52,675 bases of DNA, from positions 1 to 52,675 of the forward strand of contig NZ_JRLB01000082.1 of the NCBI RefSeq assembly GCF_000764495.1, written 5' to 3'. Position 1 is the first letter of the stretch; every line of letters begins with the position of its first letter. The notes beneath the pieces are model-generated. The model searched no databases. It saw only the letters and a program-made list of their open reading frames with translations, and was not told where the DNA came from. Positions 1 through 11,317 of the stretch are shown here, one piece after another. Origin of the DNA: Nitrincola sp. A-D6. GTDB lineage: Bacteria > Pseudomonadota > Gammaproteobacteria > Pseudomonadales > Balneatricaceae. The translations under genes and the position numbers were made by a program.

Positions 1-39
1 CTTCATAAACGTTACAAAATGCTAAGACTAAGAGTCAGT

Positions 40-570
40 CTAGAACGGAATATCATCATCAAAGTCATCAAACCCTGGTGCCGGTTGGGCAGGCTGCTGC
101 TGGGGTGCAGGCTGGTTTTGCGGACGAGACTGCTGAGGCGCAGGACGTGATTGCTGCTGCGGTTGTTGACCATACCCCATTGGATCCTGGTTACCGGCGT
201 AACCGCCCTGATTACCGCCGCCGCTGTCACCGCCTCGGCCATCCAGCATCTGCATTTCATTGGCTACTATCTCGGTGGTGTAACGGTCCTGACCACTCTG
301 ATCCTGCCATTTACGTGTACGCAAAGCGCCTTCGATATACACTTTCGAGCCTTTGCGCAGGTATTCACCGGCAATTTCAGCCAGACGATTGAAGAATACC
401 ACCCGGTGCCATTCGGTTCTTTCCTGTGGCTGTCCGGTCTGCTTATCCTTCCATGTATCGCTGGTTGCCAGAGTCAGGTTGGTAACTGCATTGCCTGATG
501 GCATGTACTTAACTTCCGGGTCCTGGCCCAGGTTGCCTATCAGGATTACTTTATTGATGCCGCGTGCCAT
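40..570 (-). CDS. ssb: Single-stranded DNA-binding protein
   Basis: 176-residue SSB that coats single-stranded DNA during replication, repair and recombination and recruits partner proteins through its C-terminal tail. Residues about 1-110 are the OB fold, starting [20 protein letters not shown] Gly/Gln/Pro-rich linker follows, and the protein ends in the acidic tip DFDDDIPF, the canonical partner-binding tail. The reading frame is open 27 codons further upstream, but the ATG at 570 is chosen because it is preceded by a GGAGAG ribosome site and gives the conserved N-terminus. ssb commonly lies beside uvrA; here a GGDEF-EAL gene sits between them. Confidence 0.97.
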   Translation of the reverse strand: MARGINKVILIGNLGQDPEVKYMPSGNAVTNLTLATSDTWKDKQTGQPQERTEWHRVVFFNRLAEIAGEYLRKGSKVYIEGALRTRKWQDQSGQDRYTTEIVANEMQMLDGRGGDSGGGNQGGYAGNQDPMGYGQQPQQQSRPAPQQSRPQNQPAPQQQPAQPAPGFDDFDDDIPF

Positions 571-696
571 TGTTCTCTCCAAATCGTAAAATGTTCTACA
601 TGTTGGTGCTCCCTGCATCCAACCTTTGTAGGTTGGATGAGAATAACACAAGCTTAGGTTTAGGCTGAACAGCTAAGCTAAATTTTTCATAAAGGT

Positions 697-3051
697 CTAG
701 GTATAAGTGACCCTGGCTCCCTTATGATCTGCAACCAGCACCTCAAGTGGCTGTGGTTTTGATATCAGGTAGCCTTGAATAAAGTCACAGCCGACACTCC
801 GAATCAGGTCGGCCTGCTCGATTGTTTCGACACCTTCCGCTACAACCTGAATACCCAGTTTATGCGCCATGAGTACCATCGCCTCACACAAGGCTAACGC
901 ATCCGAATTCGCACTGAGGTTACTAATGAAGCAGCGATCTATCTTCAGGTAATCGATATCGTATCGATGAATATAGGCAAGAGATGAATAGCCAGTGCCA
1001 AAATCATCCAATGCCACCTGCACACCACGATCTCTGAACACCATCAGTTTTTTGATGGTTTCACAATTGGGGTCCAGCATAACGCCCTCTGTGATCTCGA
1101 TAATAATGTCACTGCATAGCAAATGTTGTGCATCGAGACGGTTAACCCAATCGGTCAATTGGGTTTTTTCATGGGCAAACTGTATCGGGGAAACGTTGAT
1201 GCTGACCTGAAAGCTCTCTCCGTATGTCTGCTTCAGTGCCGGGATATCCTTGCACACCTGATCAAATACTCTTTGCCCAATGGCGATAATCAGCCCGCAC
1301 TCTTCAGCAAGAGGGATGAACTCAGCTGGACTGATCAAACCCTTTTCCGGGTGCTGCCAGCGAATCAGGCTTCTGCTTTAGTGATGTGCTGTGATTTACA
1401 GTTGAGAATGGCTGATAATAGACGATCAGCTCTGTGTCGATGGCATCGCGTAGATCGCTGATCAGCTCACGTTTATGCAGAATCGCTTCTTGCATTATCG
1501 GGTCAAAGTACTTGAGCCGGTTGCGACCCTCCTGCTTGGCAGCAAACATTGCCTGATCTGCAGATTTGAGTAACTCCTCCACGGTTTTTCCATCAGCAGG
1601 GTAGATGGCAACCCCGATACTGGTGGTGATGAAGAGTCGATGCTGATCTACTTGTATAGGTTCTGCAAGCAGTTTAAGGATCTGTTCGCAGAGCTCATCG
1701 ATAGGGTTGGTGAGGTGTTTGAAATCAGTGAGAACAATAGTAAACTCATCGCCTCCAAGTCTGGCCAGCAGATTTGGCTCCCTGATTATGCTTTTTAGTC
1801 TCCCGGCGACTTCACGCAGCAGCTTGTCACCGGCGTCATGACCAAGGGTATCATTGATATCCTTAAAGTTATCCAGATCAAGCATCAACAGGCTAAGTTG
1901 TTGCTCTTCATGTTTTACACGCTCGAGTGCCTGGGATAACTGGTAGTTAAGCATATAGCGGTTCGGTAGCGCTGTCAGAGCGTCGATATTGGCCTGTAGC
2001 CATATCTGCCGTTCGGCCTCCAGCCGCGTTTCGGCCATTTGTTCAAACTGCTGTTTTAATTGCATCAACTCAACAACACCTTCATTGGCTTTACTCGGCT
2101 CGAAAATACCACGCTGCAGCTTACGACTGGCATCTGTAAGCGCTTCGATCGGTGTAAGCACTCCATTTTTAAGCAACCGGGTGCTGATTCGGTAGATACT
2201 CAACATGACCAGCGAAAACAGCAGCAATGAGAGGTAAAAGCGCTGATTGATACGCTTTAACACGGCCTCTGTCGGTACGCCGATGGTCACAACAAATAAT
2301 TCCTCATCAGTGTTATGCAGCAGTGGAATGGAGTATTTCATCCGCTTGATGCCGTCTTTACCCATCAACTGCTCCGCCTGAGACTGCCCATTTATTTCCG
2401 TGACTGTTGCACCCAGCTCAGAAGGTTGGCAGGATAGTTGGCTATCAAAGTGCCCTGACTATCGGTAATAAATGCCGTACTGGATTCCGGCAAGTTGCTG
2501 GATTCAAGGTATTGAGTCCACCAGGCCAGCGACACAACAGCAACAGCAACCCCGCGCACCTCATTAGTGGTTAAATCGGTGACTGGGTAGCCGAAATTGA
2601 TACTGGTTGTATTAGCGGCGCGATCAAGTTGAAAGGTGCCGATAGAGAAACGCCTGTTGGTCAACGCCTCCTGAAAATAGGATCGGTCAAATACATTGAC
2701 AGGGTAATTCAACGGATGGGCGTTGCACAGCAGATCACCGCTGGCCAGGGGAACCCCGAGATTTACGAACTGCGTATTGAGTTTGAGTATTTTTGCCAAA
2801 AACTCACCACAGGCAGGCGCCGCCGGATTCTGCACTTCAGGTAATTGCACTAGATGAGTCAGATAGGCTTCGGTGTCGATGAGAATTCTGCGCTGCAATG
2901 CAGCCAGTTCGTTAGCCGTTACCTCAACTTGATATTCAAGATTTAATAATGCCTGCTGTCGGTTCTCCAACATATCAGCAGAGATGACCAGGTAACCGGG
3001 CAAGGTTATCAGACCAACCAGCAGCGAAAGGCGACTCCGTAACGACCTCAT
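697..3051 (-). CDS. GGDEF-EAL cyclic-di-GMP enzyme with N-terminal sensor, frameshifted
   Basis: Membrane-bound c-di-GMP signalling protein read in three frame segments (2392-3051, 1322-2368, 697-1338). The N-terminus has a membrane helix at about residues 9-27, a periplasmic ligand-binding (Cache-like) region and a second helix. A GGDEF domain follows with an intact GGDEF motif (LARLGGDEF) but a degenerate RxxD inhibitory site (REPN). The EAL domain starts with EALIRW once the frame is restored. Each break is mended by adding one base: near 2422, at 1410-1411 (CCC read as CC on the coding strand) and at 1368-1369 (CCC read as CC). Both catalytic motifs are intact, so it could make or degrade c-di-GMP. 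The signal is unknown. A genuine pseudogene is possible but less likely given the window-wide error pattern. Confidence 0.85.
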
Positions 3052-3308
3052 CAATGCTTCAGGCTCCCATGTTATTAATCATTAATATGGCTGATGACTA
3101 GCGCAGGCGCACTGAAGCATGGAGACATTTTTGCTACTAAATATATCAACAATACATGAAAGGTTATGACTCAACCTGAGCTTGTCAAATATCTAAATAA
3201 TTGACTCCCTGGGTTTGTGGGGCTTGATGAACCCAGAATCCTTCGACTTGGTAGTGAACATGACGTCATTGAACGCAGCCCGTCCATGTAAAATCCGAAC
3301 TAAAGGCT

Positions 3309-3314
3309 TATAAT
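3309..3314 (+). promoter_or_regulatory. Probable -10 element of uvrA
   Basis: A perfect TATAAT lies 30 bp before the uvrA ATG. No good -35 hexamer is visible 16-18 bp upstream. I found no LexA box of CTG-N10-CAG type in 3055-3344, although uvrA is often SOS-controlled. A TGACGTCA palindrome lies at 3261-3268. Confidence 0.4.
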
Positions 3315-3344
3315 ACTCGTTTTTGCACTGTCACCGGAGCGGTA

Positions 3345-6173
3345 ATGGATAAAATAATGGTACGGGGTGCGCGCACCCATAACCTGAAAAATATCGACCT
3401 GGATATTCCCCGGGACAAGCTGATCGTCATCACCGGCTTGTCAGGTTCCGGCAAATCCTCGCTGGCGTTTGATACCCTTTATGCTGAAGGGCAACGCCGC
3501 TACGTAGAATCGTTATCTACCTATGCCCGTCAGTTTCTGTCGATGATGGAAAAACCGGATGTAGATCATATCGAAGGCCTGTCTCCGGCCATCTCTATTG
3601 AACAGAAATCCACCTCGCATAACCCACGCTCGACTGTTGGTACCATCACCGAAATCTATGACTATCTGCGCTTGCTCTACGCGCGTGCCGGTGAGCCACG
3701 CTGCCCCGACCATGACCTGCCACTGGCGGCACAAACGGTTTCACAGATGGTAGATCAGGTACTGACCTTGCCTGAAGGCAGCAAAATGATGCTGCTGGCT
3801 CCAGTGGTACAAGGTCGCAAAGGTGAGCACTTACACACTATCAGCGAACTGCGTTCACAGGGATTTGTGCGCGCGCGCATCAATGACATTATTGTTGATC
3901 TGGACAGTGCCCCCGCGCTGGATAAGAACAAAAAACACTCCATTGAAGTTGTTATTGATCGCTTCAAGGTACGTGACGATCTGCAGATACGTCTTGCCGA
4001 ATCCTTTGAAACCGCGCTGAATCTGACCGATGGCATCGCCCGAGTCGCCTGGATGGAAGATGAAGGTAAGGACGATCTGATTTTCTCCGCCCGCTTTGCT
4101 TGCCCGGTCTGTGGTCACAGTATTCAAGAGCTGGAACCGCGGATGTTTTCGTTTAACAATCCGCACGGCGCCTGTCCTGCCTGTGACGGGTTGGGCGTCA
4201 AACAGTACTTTGATCCGGTCAAGGTGGTGCACGATCCTTCGTTAACGCTATCAGAGGGAGCCATTCGCGGCTGGGATAGACGCAGTCTGTACTATTTCCA
4301 GCAACTCAAAGCGGTGGCAGATCATTACAGCTTTGATATGGACACCCCTTTCCGCGATCTGACCCAGGCGCAGCAGAAGGTGATCCTGCACGGTAGCGGT
4401 GCAGAGAAGATAGAGTTCAGTTATACCAATGATCGCGGTACGCGTGTCAGCAAGCATCACCCCTTTGAGGGCGTGCTGAACAATCTGGAGCGGCGCTATA
4501 AAGAAACTGAATCGGATATGGTCCGTGAAGATCTGGCCAAATACCTGAATATGCAGCCCTGCCCCTCTTGCCATGGTACCCGTCTGCGTCGCGAAGCCCG
4601 GCATGTGTATATTGACGAACGCACCCTGCCTGAAATCGTGCGTATGGCCATAGGTGACAGCAAGGCCTATTTTGATCAACTGGAGCTGAGCGGCAAACAG
4701 GGTGAAATTGCTGACAAAATCCTGAAAGAGATCCGCCAACGCCTGTCTTTCCTGGTCAATGTCGGATTGGACTACTTATCCCTGGATCGCAGCGCTGAAT
4801 CCCTGTCCGGTGGAGAAGCCCAGCGTATTCGGTTGGCCAGTCAGATAGGTGCCGGACTGGTCGGGGTTATGTATATTCTCGATGAGCCCTCTATTGGTCT
4901 GCACCAACGCGATAACGACCGCCTGCTGGAAACACTGAGGCATTTGCGTGATCTGGGTAATACGGTGATCGTGGTGGAACATGATGAAGATGCCATACGC
5001 CTGGCTGATCATGTCATCGACATAGGACCAGGCGCCGGTGTACATGGCGGTAAAGTGATTGCGGCAGGCACACCACAAGAGGTGATGGACAACCCGGCCT
5101 CAATAACAGGCCAATACCTCTCTGGGGTCCGCTGTATTGAAGTACCCGCACAACGCTATCCGGTTGACCCTGATAAGTTTTTACACCTGATCGGCGCACG
5201 CGGCAACAACCTGAAGGATGTTACTCTGGAAATCCCTGTTGGCCTGCTCACTTGTGTTACCGGGGTGTCTGGTTCGGGTAAATCTACGCTGATCAACAGT
5301 ACGCTCTACCCTATTGCCGCCACAGAGCTAAACCACGCCACTACACTGGAAGCCGCTGAACATGACCGGATTGAAGGGATGCACCATTTTGACAAGGTCA
5401 TCGATATAGATCAAAGCCCGATAGGACGCACACCACGCTCCAACCCTGCCACCTACACGGGCATTTTCACCCCGGTCCGCGAACTCTTTGCTGGCACCCA
5501 GGAAGCCCGCTCACGCGGATACAAACCCGGACGCTTTAGCTTTAACGTTAAAGGTGGCCGCTGTGAAGCCTGTCAGGGGGATGGTGTGATCAAGGTGGAG
5601 ATGCACTTCCTCCCGGATATTTTTGTACCCTGTGACGTTTGCCACGGCAAACGCTACAACCGCGAAACACTGGAAGTGCGTTATAAAGGCAAAACTATCG
5701 ATGAAGTGCTGAGCATGACCGTGGAGGATGCGCGGGAATTTTTTGATGCCATTCCAGCACTGGCGCGTAAGCTGCAAACCCTGATTGATGTAGGGCTTAG
5801 CTATATTCGTCTGGGTCAAAGCGCGACGACCCTGTCAGGCGGTGAAGCGCAAAGGGTGAAGCTGTCACGCGAACTGTCCAAACGTGATACAGGTAAAACC
5901 CTGTATATTCTGGATGAGCCTACCACCGGTCTGCATTTCTATGATATTCAGCAATTATTGAATGTGCTCTATCGGCTACGCGACCATGGCAATACCATTG
6001 TGGTGATTGAACACAACCTGGATGTGATCAAAACCGCTGACTGGGTCATTGACCTGGGTCCTGAAGGGGGTAAAGGCGGCGGCGAAATTATTGCTACAGG
6101 TACGCCTGAAGCAATAGCTGAAGTGGAACGCTCACATACCGGCCGCTTCCTGAAGCCACTACTGCAGCGCTAG
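3345..6173 (+). CDS. uvrA: UvrABC excinuclease subunit A
   Basis: 942-residue ATPase that recognises DNA damage and loads UvrB in nucleotide excision repair. Two ABC modules are complete: Walker [11 protein letters not shown] near residue 32 and [10 protein letters not shown] in the C-terminal half, with signature motifs [12 protein letters not shown] and [12 protein letters not shown]. Zinc-binding Cys clusters appear at CPVCGH...CPAC and at CEAC...CDVC. Length matches the family. The ATG at 3345 follows a GGAG ribosome site. This long frame is intact, unlike many of its neighbours. Confidence 0.98.
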   Translation: MDKIMVRGARTHNLKNIDLDIPRDKLIVITGLSGSGKSSLAFDTLYAEGQRRYVESLSTYARQFLSMMEKPDVDHIEGLSPAISIEQKSTSHNPRSTVGTITEIYDYLRLLYARAGEPRCPDHDLPLAAQTVSQMVDQVLTLPEGSKMMLLAPVVQGRKGEHLHTISELRSQGFVRARINDIIVDLDSAPALDKNKKHSIEVVIDRFKVRDDLQIRLAESFETALNLTDGIARVAWMEDEGKDDLIFSARFACPVCGHSIQELEPRMFSFNNPHGACPACDGLGVKQYFDPVKVVHDPSLTLSEGAIRGWDRRSLYYFQQLKAVADHYSFDMDTPFRDLTQAQQKVILHGSGAEKIEFSYTNDRGTRVSKHHPFEGVLNNLERRYKETESDMVREDLAKYLNMQPCPSCHGTRLRREARHVYIDERTLPEIVRMAIGDSKAYFDQLELSGKQGEIADKILKEIRQRLSFLVNVGLDYLSLDRSAESLSGGEAQRIRLASQIGAGLVGVMYILDEPSIGLHQRDNDRLLETLRHLRDLGNTVIVVEHDEDAIRLADHVIDIGPGAGVHGGKVIAAGTPQEVMDNPASITGQYLSGVRCIEVPAQRYPVDPDKFLHLIGARGNNLKDVTLEIPVGLLTCVTGVSGSGKSTLINSTLYPIAATELNHATTLEAAEHDRIEGMHHFDKVIDIDQSPIGRTPRSNPATYTGIFTPVRELFAGTQEARSRGYKPGRFSFNVKGGRCEACQGDGVIKVEMHFLPDIFVPCDVCHGKRYNRETLEVRYKGKTIDEVLSMTVEDAREFFDAIPALARKLQTLIDVGLSYIRLGQSATTLSGGEAQRVKLSRELSKRDTGKTLYILDEPTTGLHFYDIQQLLNVLYRLRDHGNTIVVIEHNLDVIKTADWVIDLGPEGGKGGGEIIATGTPEAIAEVERSHTGRFLKPLLQR

Positions 6174-6269
6174 CAGAAAACTGCTCCTGCGTTTTCTGCA
6201 TACACGCCGTCCATGGCATTAGCAGAAAACTGCTCCTGCGTTTTCTGCATACACGCCGTCCATGGCGTT
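6172..6269 (+). repeat. Two tandem 49-bp repeats each carrying a hairpin
   Basis: Immediately after the uvrA stop, a 49-bp unit (6172-6220) is repeated head to tail (6221-6269) with a single difference near the end (catt versus cgtt). Each unit contains a perfect 9-bp inverted repeat, GCAGAAAAC and GTTTTCTGC, separated by 9 bases. Part of the unit, AACTGCTCCTGCGTT, recurs in the intergenic repeat near 8302. It is probably an extragenic palindromic repeat. Confidence 0.85.
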
Positions 6270-6324
6270 AAGTGTCATCACGACAATTAAGCGGTTGACA
6301 GCAGCGCGGAAATGTTAGAAAAAG

Positions 6325-6352
6325 AAGGTCTGAAAACATTCAGACCTTTTTT
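6325..6352 (+). terminator. Rho-independent terminator downstream of uvrA
   Basis: A 10-bp stem AAGGTCTGAA/TTCAGACCTT with loop AACA is followed by a T run. It ends transcription from uvrA, or acts as an attenuator before the small gene at 6558. The rest of the gene-free stretch 6174-6557 holds the tandem repeats, a possible 30-codon ORF (6371-6463) and a perfect 8-bp hairpin GGCCGCGA/TCGCGGCC at about 6470-6490. Confidence 0.8.
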
Positions 6353-6557
6353 ACTTTGAAGACGACACCCATGACTCAGATGCACAAACGCCCGAATACC
6401 CGAATTTCCGTCGCCAATCGCTGGCTGATGGCGAATTCTCGTGTCTCGCGTGCTGTGATCTGATTTTTCCGGCCGCGATATCTTCGCGGCCTCCGGTGCA
6501 CTTCCCACCACCCCAGACTCAGAAGATATCTCCGGCCCTTTTTGAAAGGAGATAGAG

Positions 6558-6791
6558 ATGTTCCCGCTGAAACTGTTACACCATCTGCAAAGCTATTTTA
6601 CCCGTGCTGTTACGCGGCAAAGTATTGCACACCTGGATGCACGCTTGTTGAAAGATGTGGGCTTGAACCCTGATGCAAGCCAGAGATTGCCACAAGAAAG
6701 CGACACCCCCAATAACCTGACTATTAGAGCCTTGCATGTTGTGGAAGACTCCACCCAACACACAGCGGCTCCTGTTGTACAGAAACGCTGA
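6558..6791 (+). CDS. DUF1127 (YjiS-like) small protein
   Basis: 77-residue protein. Residues about 14-45 match the DUF1127 pattern: a basic, aromatic helix followed by IAHLDARLLKDVGLNPDA, the usual 'LDxRLLxDiGL' core. DUF1127 proteins are small and basic; some are implicated in RNA binding or in phosphate and stress physiology, but the role here is unknown. The tail after residue 50 is low-complexity and not conserved in the family. The ATG at 6558 follows a strong GGAGAT ribosome site, and a bidirectional terminator closes the gene. Confidence 0.75.
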   Translation: MFPLKLLHHLQSYFTRAVTRQSIAHLDARLLKDVGLNPDASQRLPQESDTPNNLTIRALHVVEDSTQHTAAPVVQKR

Positions 6792-6824
6792 TGCGCTGGT
6801 GTTCTAACGGTTGTATCCGCCAAT

Positions 6825-6868
6825 AAAAAACCGCTAACGGCGTTTAATCACCCCTAGCGGTTTTTTTA
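6825..6868. terminator. Bidirectional terminator between DUF1127 gene and malic enzyme
   Basis: A 12-bp perfect stem AAAAAACCGCTA/TAGCGGTTTTTT encloses an 18-base loop. With A and T runs on both flanks it can serve both convergent genes. Confidence 0.85.
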
Positions 6869-6901
6869 TACCTCAACACTGATTCAGATCAGTGCCAGCT
6901 C

Positions 6902-8167
6902 TCAAGCCAACTCAGTTTCACTACGAATTGGATAGTGTTCTGGCATGGGCAAACGCGCCACACCACTATCGATCGCAGCCTGTGCAACCGCATAAGAGAT
7001 ACGGCCCAGCAGGCGTGAATCAGTTGCTTTTGGCAAAATGTAATCACGGCCGAATTCCAGGGACTGCAAACCGTAAGCTATCAGCACTTCCTGGGTAACA
7101 GGTTCACGAGCCAAACCGGCCAGCGCCTTCACCGCAGCAGCTTTCATTTCTTCATTAATCGCTGATGCACGGACATCGAGTGCACCACGGAAAATGAAGG
7201 GGAAGCCCAGTACATTATTAACCTGGTTGGGGAAGTCAGAACGTCCTGTAGCCATGATCACATCAGGACGGGCTGCATTAGCAACTTCCGGCCGAATTTC
7301 AGGATCAGGGTTAGCACAGGCGAAGACAACGGGGTTATCCGCCATTTTCTTAAGCTGTTCAGGTGACAGCAGGTCCGGACCAGACAGACCTAAAAATACA
7401 TCTGCGCCCTCGATGGCATCATCCAGGGTACGTTTATCAGTTTCCGTTGCGAATGCCGCTTTTTCGGCAGTCAGGTCAGCTCGACCAGAGTGGATCACAC
7501 CCTTGCGGTCGATCATATATACATTCTCGACTTTCGCGCCCATGTTAATGAGCAGCTTCATACAAGCACTGGCGGCAGCACCTGCACCCAGACAGACAAT
7601 CGACGCTTCATCCAGCTTTTTACCAGCCAGCTCCAGCGCATTGATCATACCGGCAGCCGTCACGATGGCGGTACCGTGCTGATCATCATGGAATACCGGG
7701 ATATTACAACGCTCAATCAGCGTACGCTCTATCTCAAAACATTCCGGTGCTTTAATGTCTTCCAGGTTGATGCCGCCAAAGGTTTCCGCAATACGGGCGA
7801 CCGTATCGATGAACGCCTGTGGACTTTCAGCGTCTACTTCAATATCGATAGAATCGATATTGGCAAAACGCTTGAATAACAGTGCCTTGCCTTCCATGAC
7901 AGGTTTGGATGCCAGTGGACCCAGATCACCCAGGCCCAGAATGGCAGTCCCATTGGAAATTACGGCAACCAGGTTACCCTTCGCTGTATAACGATAGGCC
8001 GCTTCAGGATCTTTGGCGATCTCACGTACCGGCTCCGCTACGCCAGGTGAGTAAGCCAATGCGAGATCATGAGCCGTCTCTGCAGCTGTTGATAGCTCAA
8101 CACTGATTTTACCGGGACGAGGAAACTCGTGGTAATCTAGAGCCGCTTGCTTAAAATCTTGAGACAT
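6902..8167 (-). CDS. maeB: NAD(P)-dependent malic enzyme, short form
   Basis: 421-residue malate dehydrogenase (oxaloacetate-decarboxylating) converting malate to pyruvate, CO2 and NAD(P)H. Visible are the N-terminal catalytic region ([19 protein letters not shown]), the metal/substrate segment [10 protein letters not shown], and a Rossmann nucleotide site [13 protein letters not shown], which has serine where many homologues have isoleucine. It lacks the C-terminal phosphotransacetylase domain of about 330 residues found in E. coli MaeB, so it is the short class. The frame extends through a TTG to 8182, but the ATG at 8167 gives the usual [10 protein letters not shown] start. Cofactor preference cannot be read from sequence alone. 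Confidence 0.92.
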   Translation of the reverse strand: MSQDFKQAALDYHEFPRPGKISVELSTAAETAHDLALAYSPGVAEPVREIAKDPEAAYRYTAKGNLVAVISNGTAILGLGDLGPLASKPVMEGKALLFKRFANIDSIDIEVDAESPQAFIDTVARIAETFGGINLEDIKAPECFEIERTLIERCNIPVFHDDQHGTAIVTAAGMINALELAGKKLDEASIVCLGAGAAASACMKLLINMGAKVENVYMIDRKGVIHSGRADLTAEKAAFATETDKRTLDDAIEGADVFLGLSGPDLLSPEQLKKMADNPVVFACANPDPEIRPEVANAARPDVIMATGRSDFPNQVNNVLGFPFIFRGALDVRASAINEEMKAAAVKALAGLAREPVTQEVLIAYGLQSLEFGRDYILPKATDSRLLGRISYAVAQAAIDSGVARLPMPEHYPIRSETELA

Positions 8168-8279
8168 GGTTGCAGATTCCAACTAAGGTTGTAGTTAAAC
8201 GGTCTTGCATCATAACCAAAAGCCATGTTGACAACAACCGCCCTTTAAGGGTGCATAAACACCCGGTTTTGCACAATCA

Positions 8280-8425
8280 CTGTGCTGCGCGCCGCTCCTC
8301 GGCAACTGCTCCTGCGTTGCACTACCTCCTGCATCCATGCAGTCGTGCGCATCCATGCGCCCGCGGCAGGGCCTGCCCCGCGAGCGGAGCGAGTGTTTTG
8401 GGTATACCGTACATCCTGTACATAA
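8280..8425. repeat. Composite extragenic palindromic repeat
   Basis: The 313-bp gene-free stretch upstream of maeB holds stacked short palindromes: CTGCATCCATGCAG (8329-8342), GCGCATCCATGCGC (8347-8360), GGCAGGGCCTGCC (8365-8377) and GTACATCCTGTAC (within 8408-8423). The second and last modules recur, inverted, at 15767-15806. AACTGCTCCTGCGTT is shared with the 49-bp units at 6172-6269. No gene is seen here. Confidence 0.75.
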
Positions 8426-8427
8426 AC

Positions 8428-8454
8428 AAAAAGCATCCGCGGGGGATGCTTTTT
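8428..8454 (-). terminator. Rho-independent terminator of rpmE
   Basis: An 11-bp stem AAAAAGCATCC/GGATGCTTTTT around a GC-rich loop lies just past the rpmE stop, reading on the minus strand into a T run. Confidence 0.85.
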
Positions 8455-8480
8455 GAGAAACTTTATTACCAGTGTAAGCG

Positions 8481-8699
8481 TTACTTTTTCAGTGAACGGG
8501 CACCAAAACGCTTGTTGAAACGGTCCACACGGCCGCCGGTAGTCGCTTCTTTCTGCTTACCTGTGTAGAAAGGGTGGCAGCTGCTGCACACGTCAACCAG
8601 CATAGAGCTATCACCTAAAGTAGATTTGGTCTGCATGACGTTACCACAAGAACAGGTGATGGTAATGTCAGTATATTCGGGATGGATACCAGCTTTCAT
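8481..8699 (-). CDS. rpmE: 50S ribosomal protein L31, zinc-binding type
   Basis: 72-residue L31. It keeps the zinc-ribbon cysteines (CSCGN and CSSCHPF), so it is the C+ paralogue rather than the zinc-independent YkgM type. The C-terminal basic tail [15 protein letters not shown] is typical. The ATG at 8699 gives MKAGIHPEY, the conserved N-terminus; the frame runs four codons further upstream. It has its own terminator and is divergent from priA. Confidence 0.97.
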   Translation of the reverse strand: MKAGIHPEYTDITITCSCGNVMQTKSTLGDSSMLVDVCSSCHPFYTGKQKEATTGGRVDRFNKRFGARSLKK

Positions 8700-8973
8700 T
8701 TTGAACCTCAATGGAGTTATTGATGTGCCGCCACCTGATCGGAAGGATCTATTGCTTCAAATTGCCAGGCACCGCACTAACAAGGGTTGGACAGGTTTAC
8801 GCTCTGCCGAGATTTTACACTCCGCTGAAAAGGGCACACCCACCCGTACAATTACAAGGGCGGAAATTATACGGCCAGGCTGTACATCCCGCAACCTAAA
8901 AAGGCTATTTTATCGCCAGCCAAAAGAATTTAGACTGTTAGCGTCCAACCATCAGCCAAAATGAGAGCCCTGA

Positions 8974-11176
8974 TTGATTCTTAGAGTCGCCATTCCCACC
9001 CCTTTGCACCGGCTATTTGATTACCGGCCACCGCTTTCCGGCAACCTGAAGCCGCAGGTCGGCTGCCGTGTAAGCGTGCCGTTTGGCCAACGTGAGGTCA
9101 TTGGTATCATCACGGCACTGCCCGAGCATTCCGAGTTTCCGCTGGACAAGCTCAAACCTGCGAAGGCCATACTGGACGCTGCACCAGTACTCGACAGCCT
9201 GCAGTTTTATTTATCTCGCTGGGCGGCCAGTTACTATGCCTATCCGGAGGGTGATGCGCTGTCTCAGGCCTTACCGGCCTTGCTGCGCAAAGGTGAGCCT
9301 ACCGAATTTGCGCATGAAACACTCTGGCGGGCAGCGCAAGGCGCCAGCCTTGACGCGCTGTCCAAATCAGCCTCGCGCCAACGTGAACTACTGGAGTTAC
9401 TGCTGCGCAACCCCCAGGGGGTCAGTACCGACCTGCTGCGTGTAGAATCGCTCCCTGTCCCCTTATTAAAAACCCTGAAGGATAAAGGACTGGCTGAAGA
9501 CTTCATCCATCACCCACCCCCTGCATGCTGGTGAGTGTGAAGAGGGCGACATTTTAAAAGAAGCGCCGCTGACACTGAATGCAGAACAACACCAGGCATT
9601 ACAGGATATTGCAGCAGGTTCAGGGTTTAACACCCTGTTACTTGAAGGGATCACCGGTTCAGGCAAAACCGAAGTCTACCTGCAAGCCATCCAACAGGTA
9701 CTCAAAGAAGGGAAACAAGCCCTGATTCTGGTACCTGAGATCGGCCTGACACCGCAGACACTGGCACGTTTCAAAGCCCGCTTTCAGGTGCCGGTTGTCG
9801 CCCTGCACTCCGGACTGACTGACCGGCAGCGTCTGGATGCCTGGCTAATGGCACGAGAAGGCAGTGCGCGCATTCTCATCGGCACTCGCTCCGCCATTTT
9901 TACGCCGATGCGCTATCCTGGCCTGATCATTGTCGATGAGGAGCATGATCAATCCTTTAAACAGCAGGATGGTTTTCGTTACTCGGCACGCGACCTGGCG
10001 GTACTACGCGCAAAACATGAAGATATTCCTCTGGTACTGGGCAGCGCCACCCCTTCACTTGAAAGTCTGCAAAACGCACTGAGCGGCCGCTATCGCCACA
10101 GTTTGTTAACCACGCGAGCTGGCAAGGCGATGCCGCCTGCATTTGAGCTGCTGGATATACGTGGCGAAACACTCAATTGCGGCCTGTCCGACAGCCTGAC
10201 ACAGCGCATCGAAACACACTTGGCACAAGACACCCAGGTGCTGATTTTTCTTAACCGCCGGGGGTTTTCGCCTTCATTAATCTGCCATAACTGTGGTGCT
10301 GTGAATGAGTGCACCCGCTGTGATGCGCGTATGACGCTGCACCGCTCGCCACCCCACATGCACTGCCACCACTGCGACCGGCAAACCCCGATACCCTTAC
10401 GCTGCAATCAATGCGGCAGTGATGATCTGCGCCCATCAGGCGCGGGCACAGAACGTACTGAAGATTATCTCTGTCAACGCTTCCCTAAAACTCCCGTACT
10501 GCGAATCGATCGTGACAGCACCGCACGCAAGGATGCCATGAGCCGGCTTATGGCTCAGATCCATACCGGCAAGCCCTGCATTATGATTGGTACGCAGATG
10601 CTGGCCAAGGGCCATCACTTCCCCGCGTTACCCTGGTCGCCGTGCTGGATGCCGACAGCGGGTTATTCAGTGCAGATTTTCGCGGTATGGAAAAAACCGC
10701 ACAATTAGTCCTGCAGGTAGCCGGGCGTGCCGGTCGGGCCGACCACCCTGGGGAAGTTGTGATGCAGACCCGCCACCCGGACCATCCCATGCTGAATGCA
10801 CTGATTCGTGAAGGCTACAGCGCCTTCGCCGCCTCAGAACTACAAATGCGTAAAGCCGCGGCCTGCCCCCTTCAGCTTTCATGCGTTGATTCGTGCCGAA
10901 GCGACACGCCAGGGCTGGGCTGAAGGTTTTCTGCGCGACATACGCGAGATGATGGAACAGCAACTCGCCGCACCCGCTGGCAGCCACTGGTCTGGCCCCT
11001 TCCCGTCACCCATGGAAAAGCGTGCCGGACTGTATCGGGCGCAATTACTGATTCAAAGTCGCCAACGCGGTGACCTGCACCAGTTACTCCTGCGCATACT
11101 GACTTTTTTAGTTCAGCACAAAGCGCGCAACAAGGTACGCTGGTCAATTGATGTCGATCCACTGGACAGTTATTGA
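8974..11176 (+). CDS. priA: Primosomal protein N' (replication restart helicase PriA), frameshifted
   Basis: 3'-5' DNA helicase that reloads the replisome at stalled forks. Restored, it is about 735 residues. In order: the N-terminal DNA-binding domain (IPTPLHRLFDYRPP), Walker A ITGSGKTEVY near 9650, DEEH motif IVDEEHDQSFKQ, paired zinc ribbons CHNCGAVNECTRC and CHHC...CNQC, motif V GTQMLAKGHHFP, motif VI QVAGRAGRA, and the C-terminal domain ending in WSIDVDPLDSY. Four indels break the frame: an extra C in the run at 9517-9521, a lost C at 10621-10624, a lost C at 10862-10863 and a lost T at 10871-10872. The start is uncertain: TTG at 8974 fits the family, whereas the ATG at 8961 is out of frame. 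Confidence 0.9.
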
Positions 11177-11225
11177 TTTAATAGCTGAATAGATCGGCAA
11201 ACGGGTCACTGGATGCACTCAGAGA

Positions 11226-11256
11226 TTGGCATTCACACCACCGGACGAATTATAAT
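11226..11256 (+). promoter_or_regulatory. Possible sigma70 promoter of argS
   Basis: TTGGCA (11226-11231) and a perfect TATAAT (11251-11256) are separated by 19 bp, slightly wide, in the 141-bp gap between priA and argS. Confidence 0.4.
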
Positions 11257-11317
11257 GTCCGCTTAGTCCAATCCGACCGCTGTCCGGTACGGAACACTGC
11301 CACCCAACGGAAGACTC

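Noticed and set aside
697..3051. Reading the three GGDEF-EAL fragments as separate genes
   Set aside because: The fragments are one protein in order, with each gap mended by one base; motifs continue across the breaks.
3055..3344. LexA (SOS) box upstream of uvrA
   Set aside because: No CTG-N10-CAG with the usual A/T core was found in the gap; only a TATAAT and a TGACGTCA palindrome.
6172..6269. CRISPR array
   Set aside because: Only two units, directly abutting with no spacers, and no cas genes in the window.
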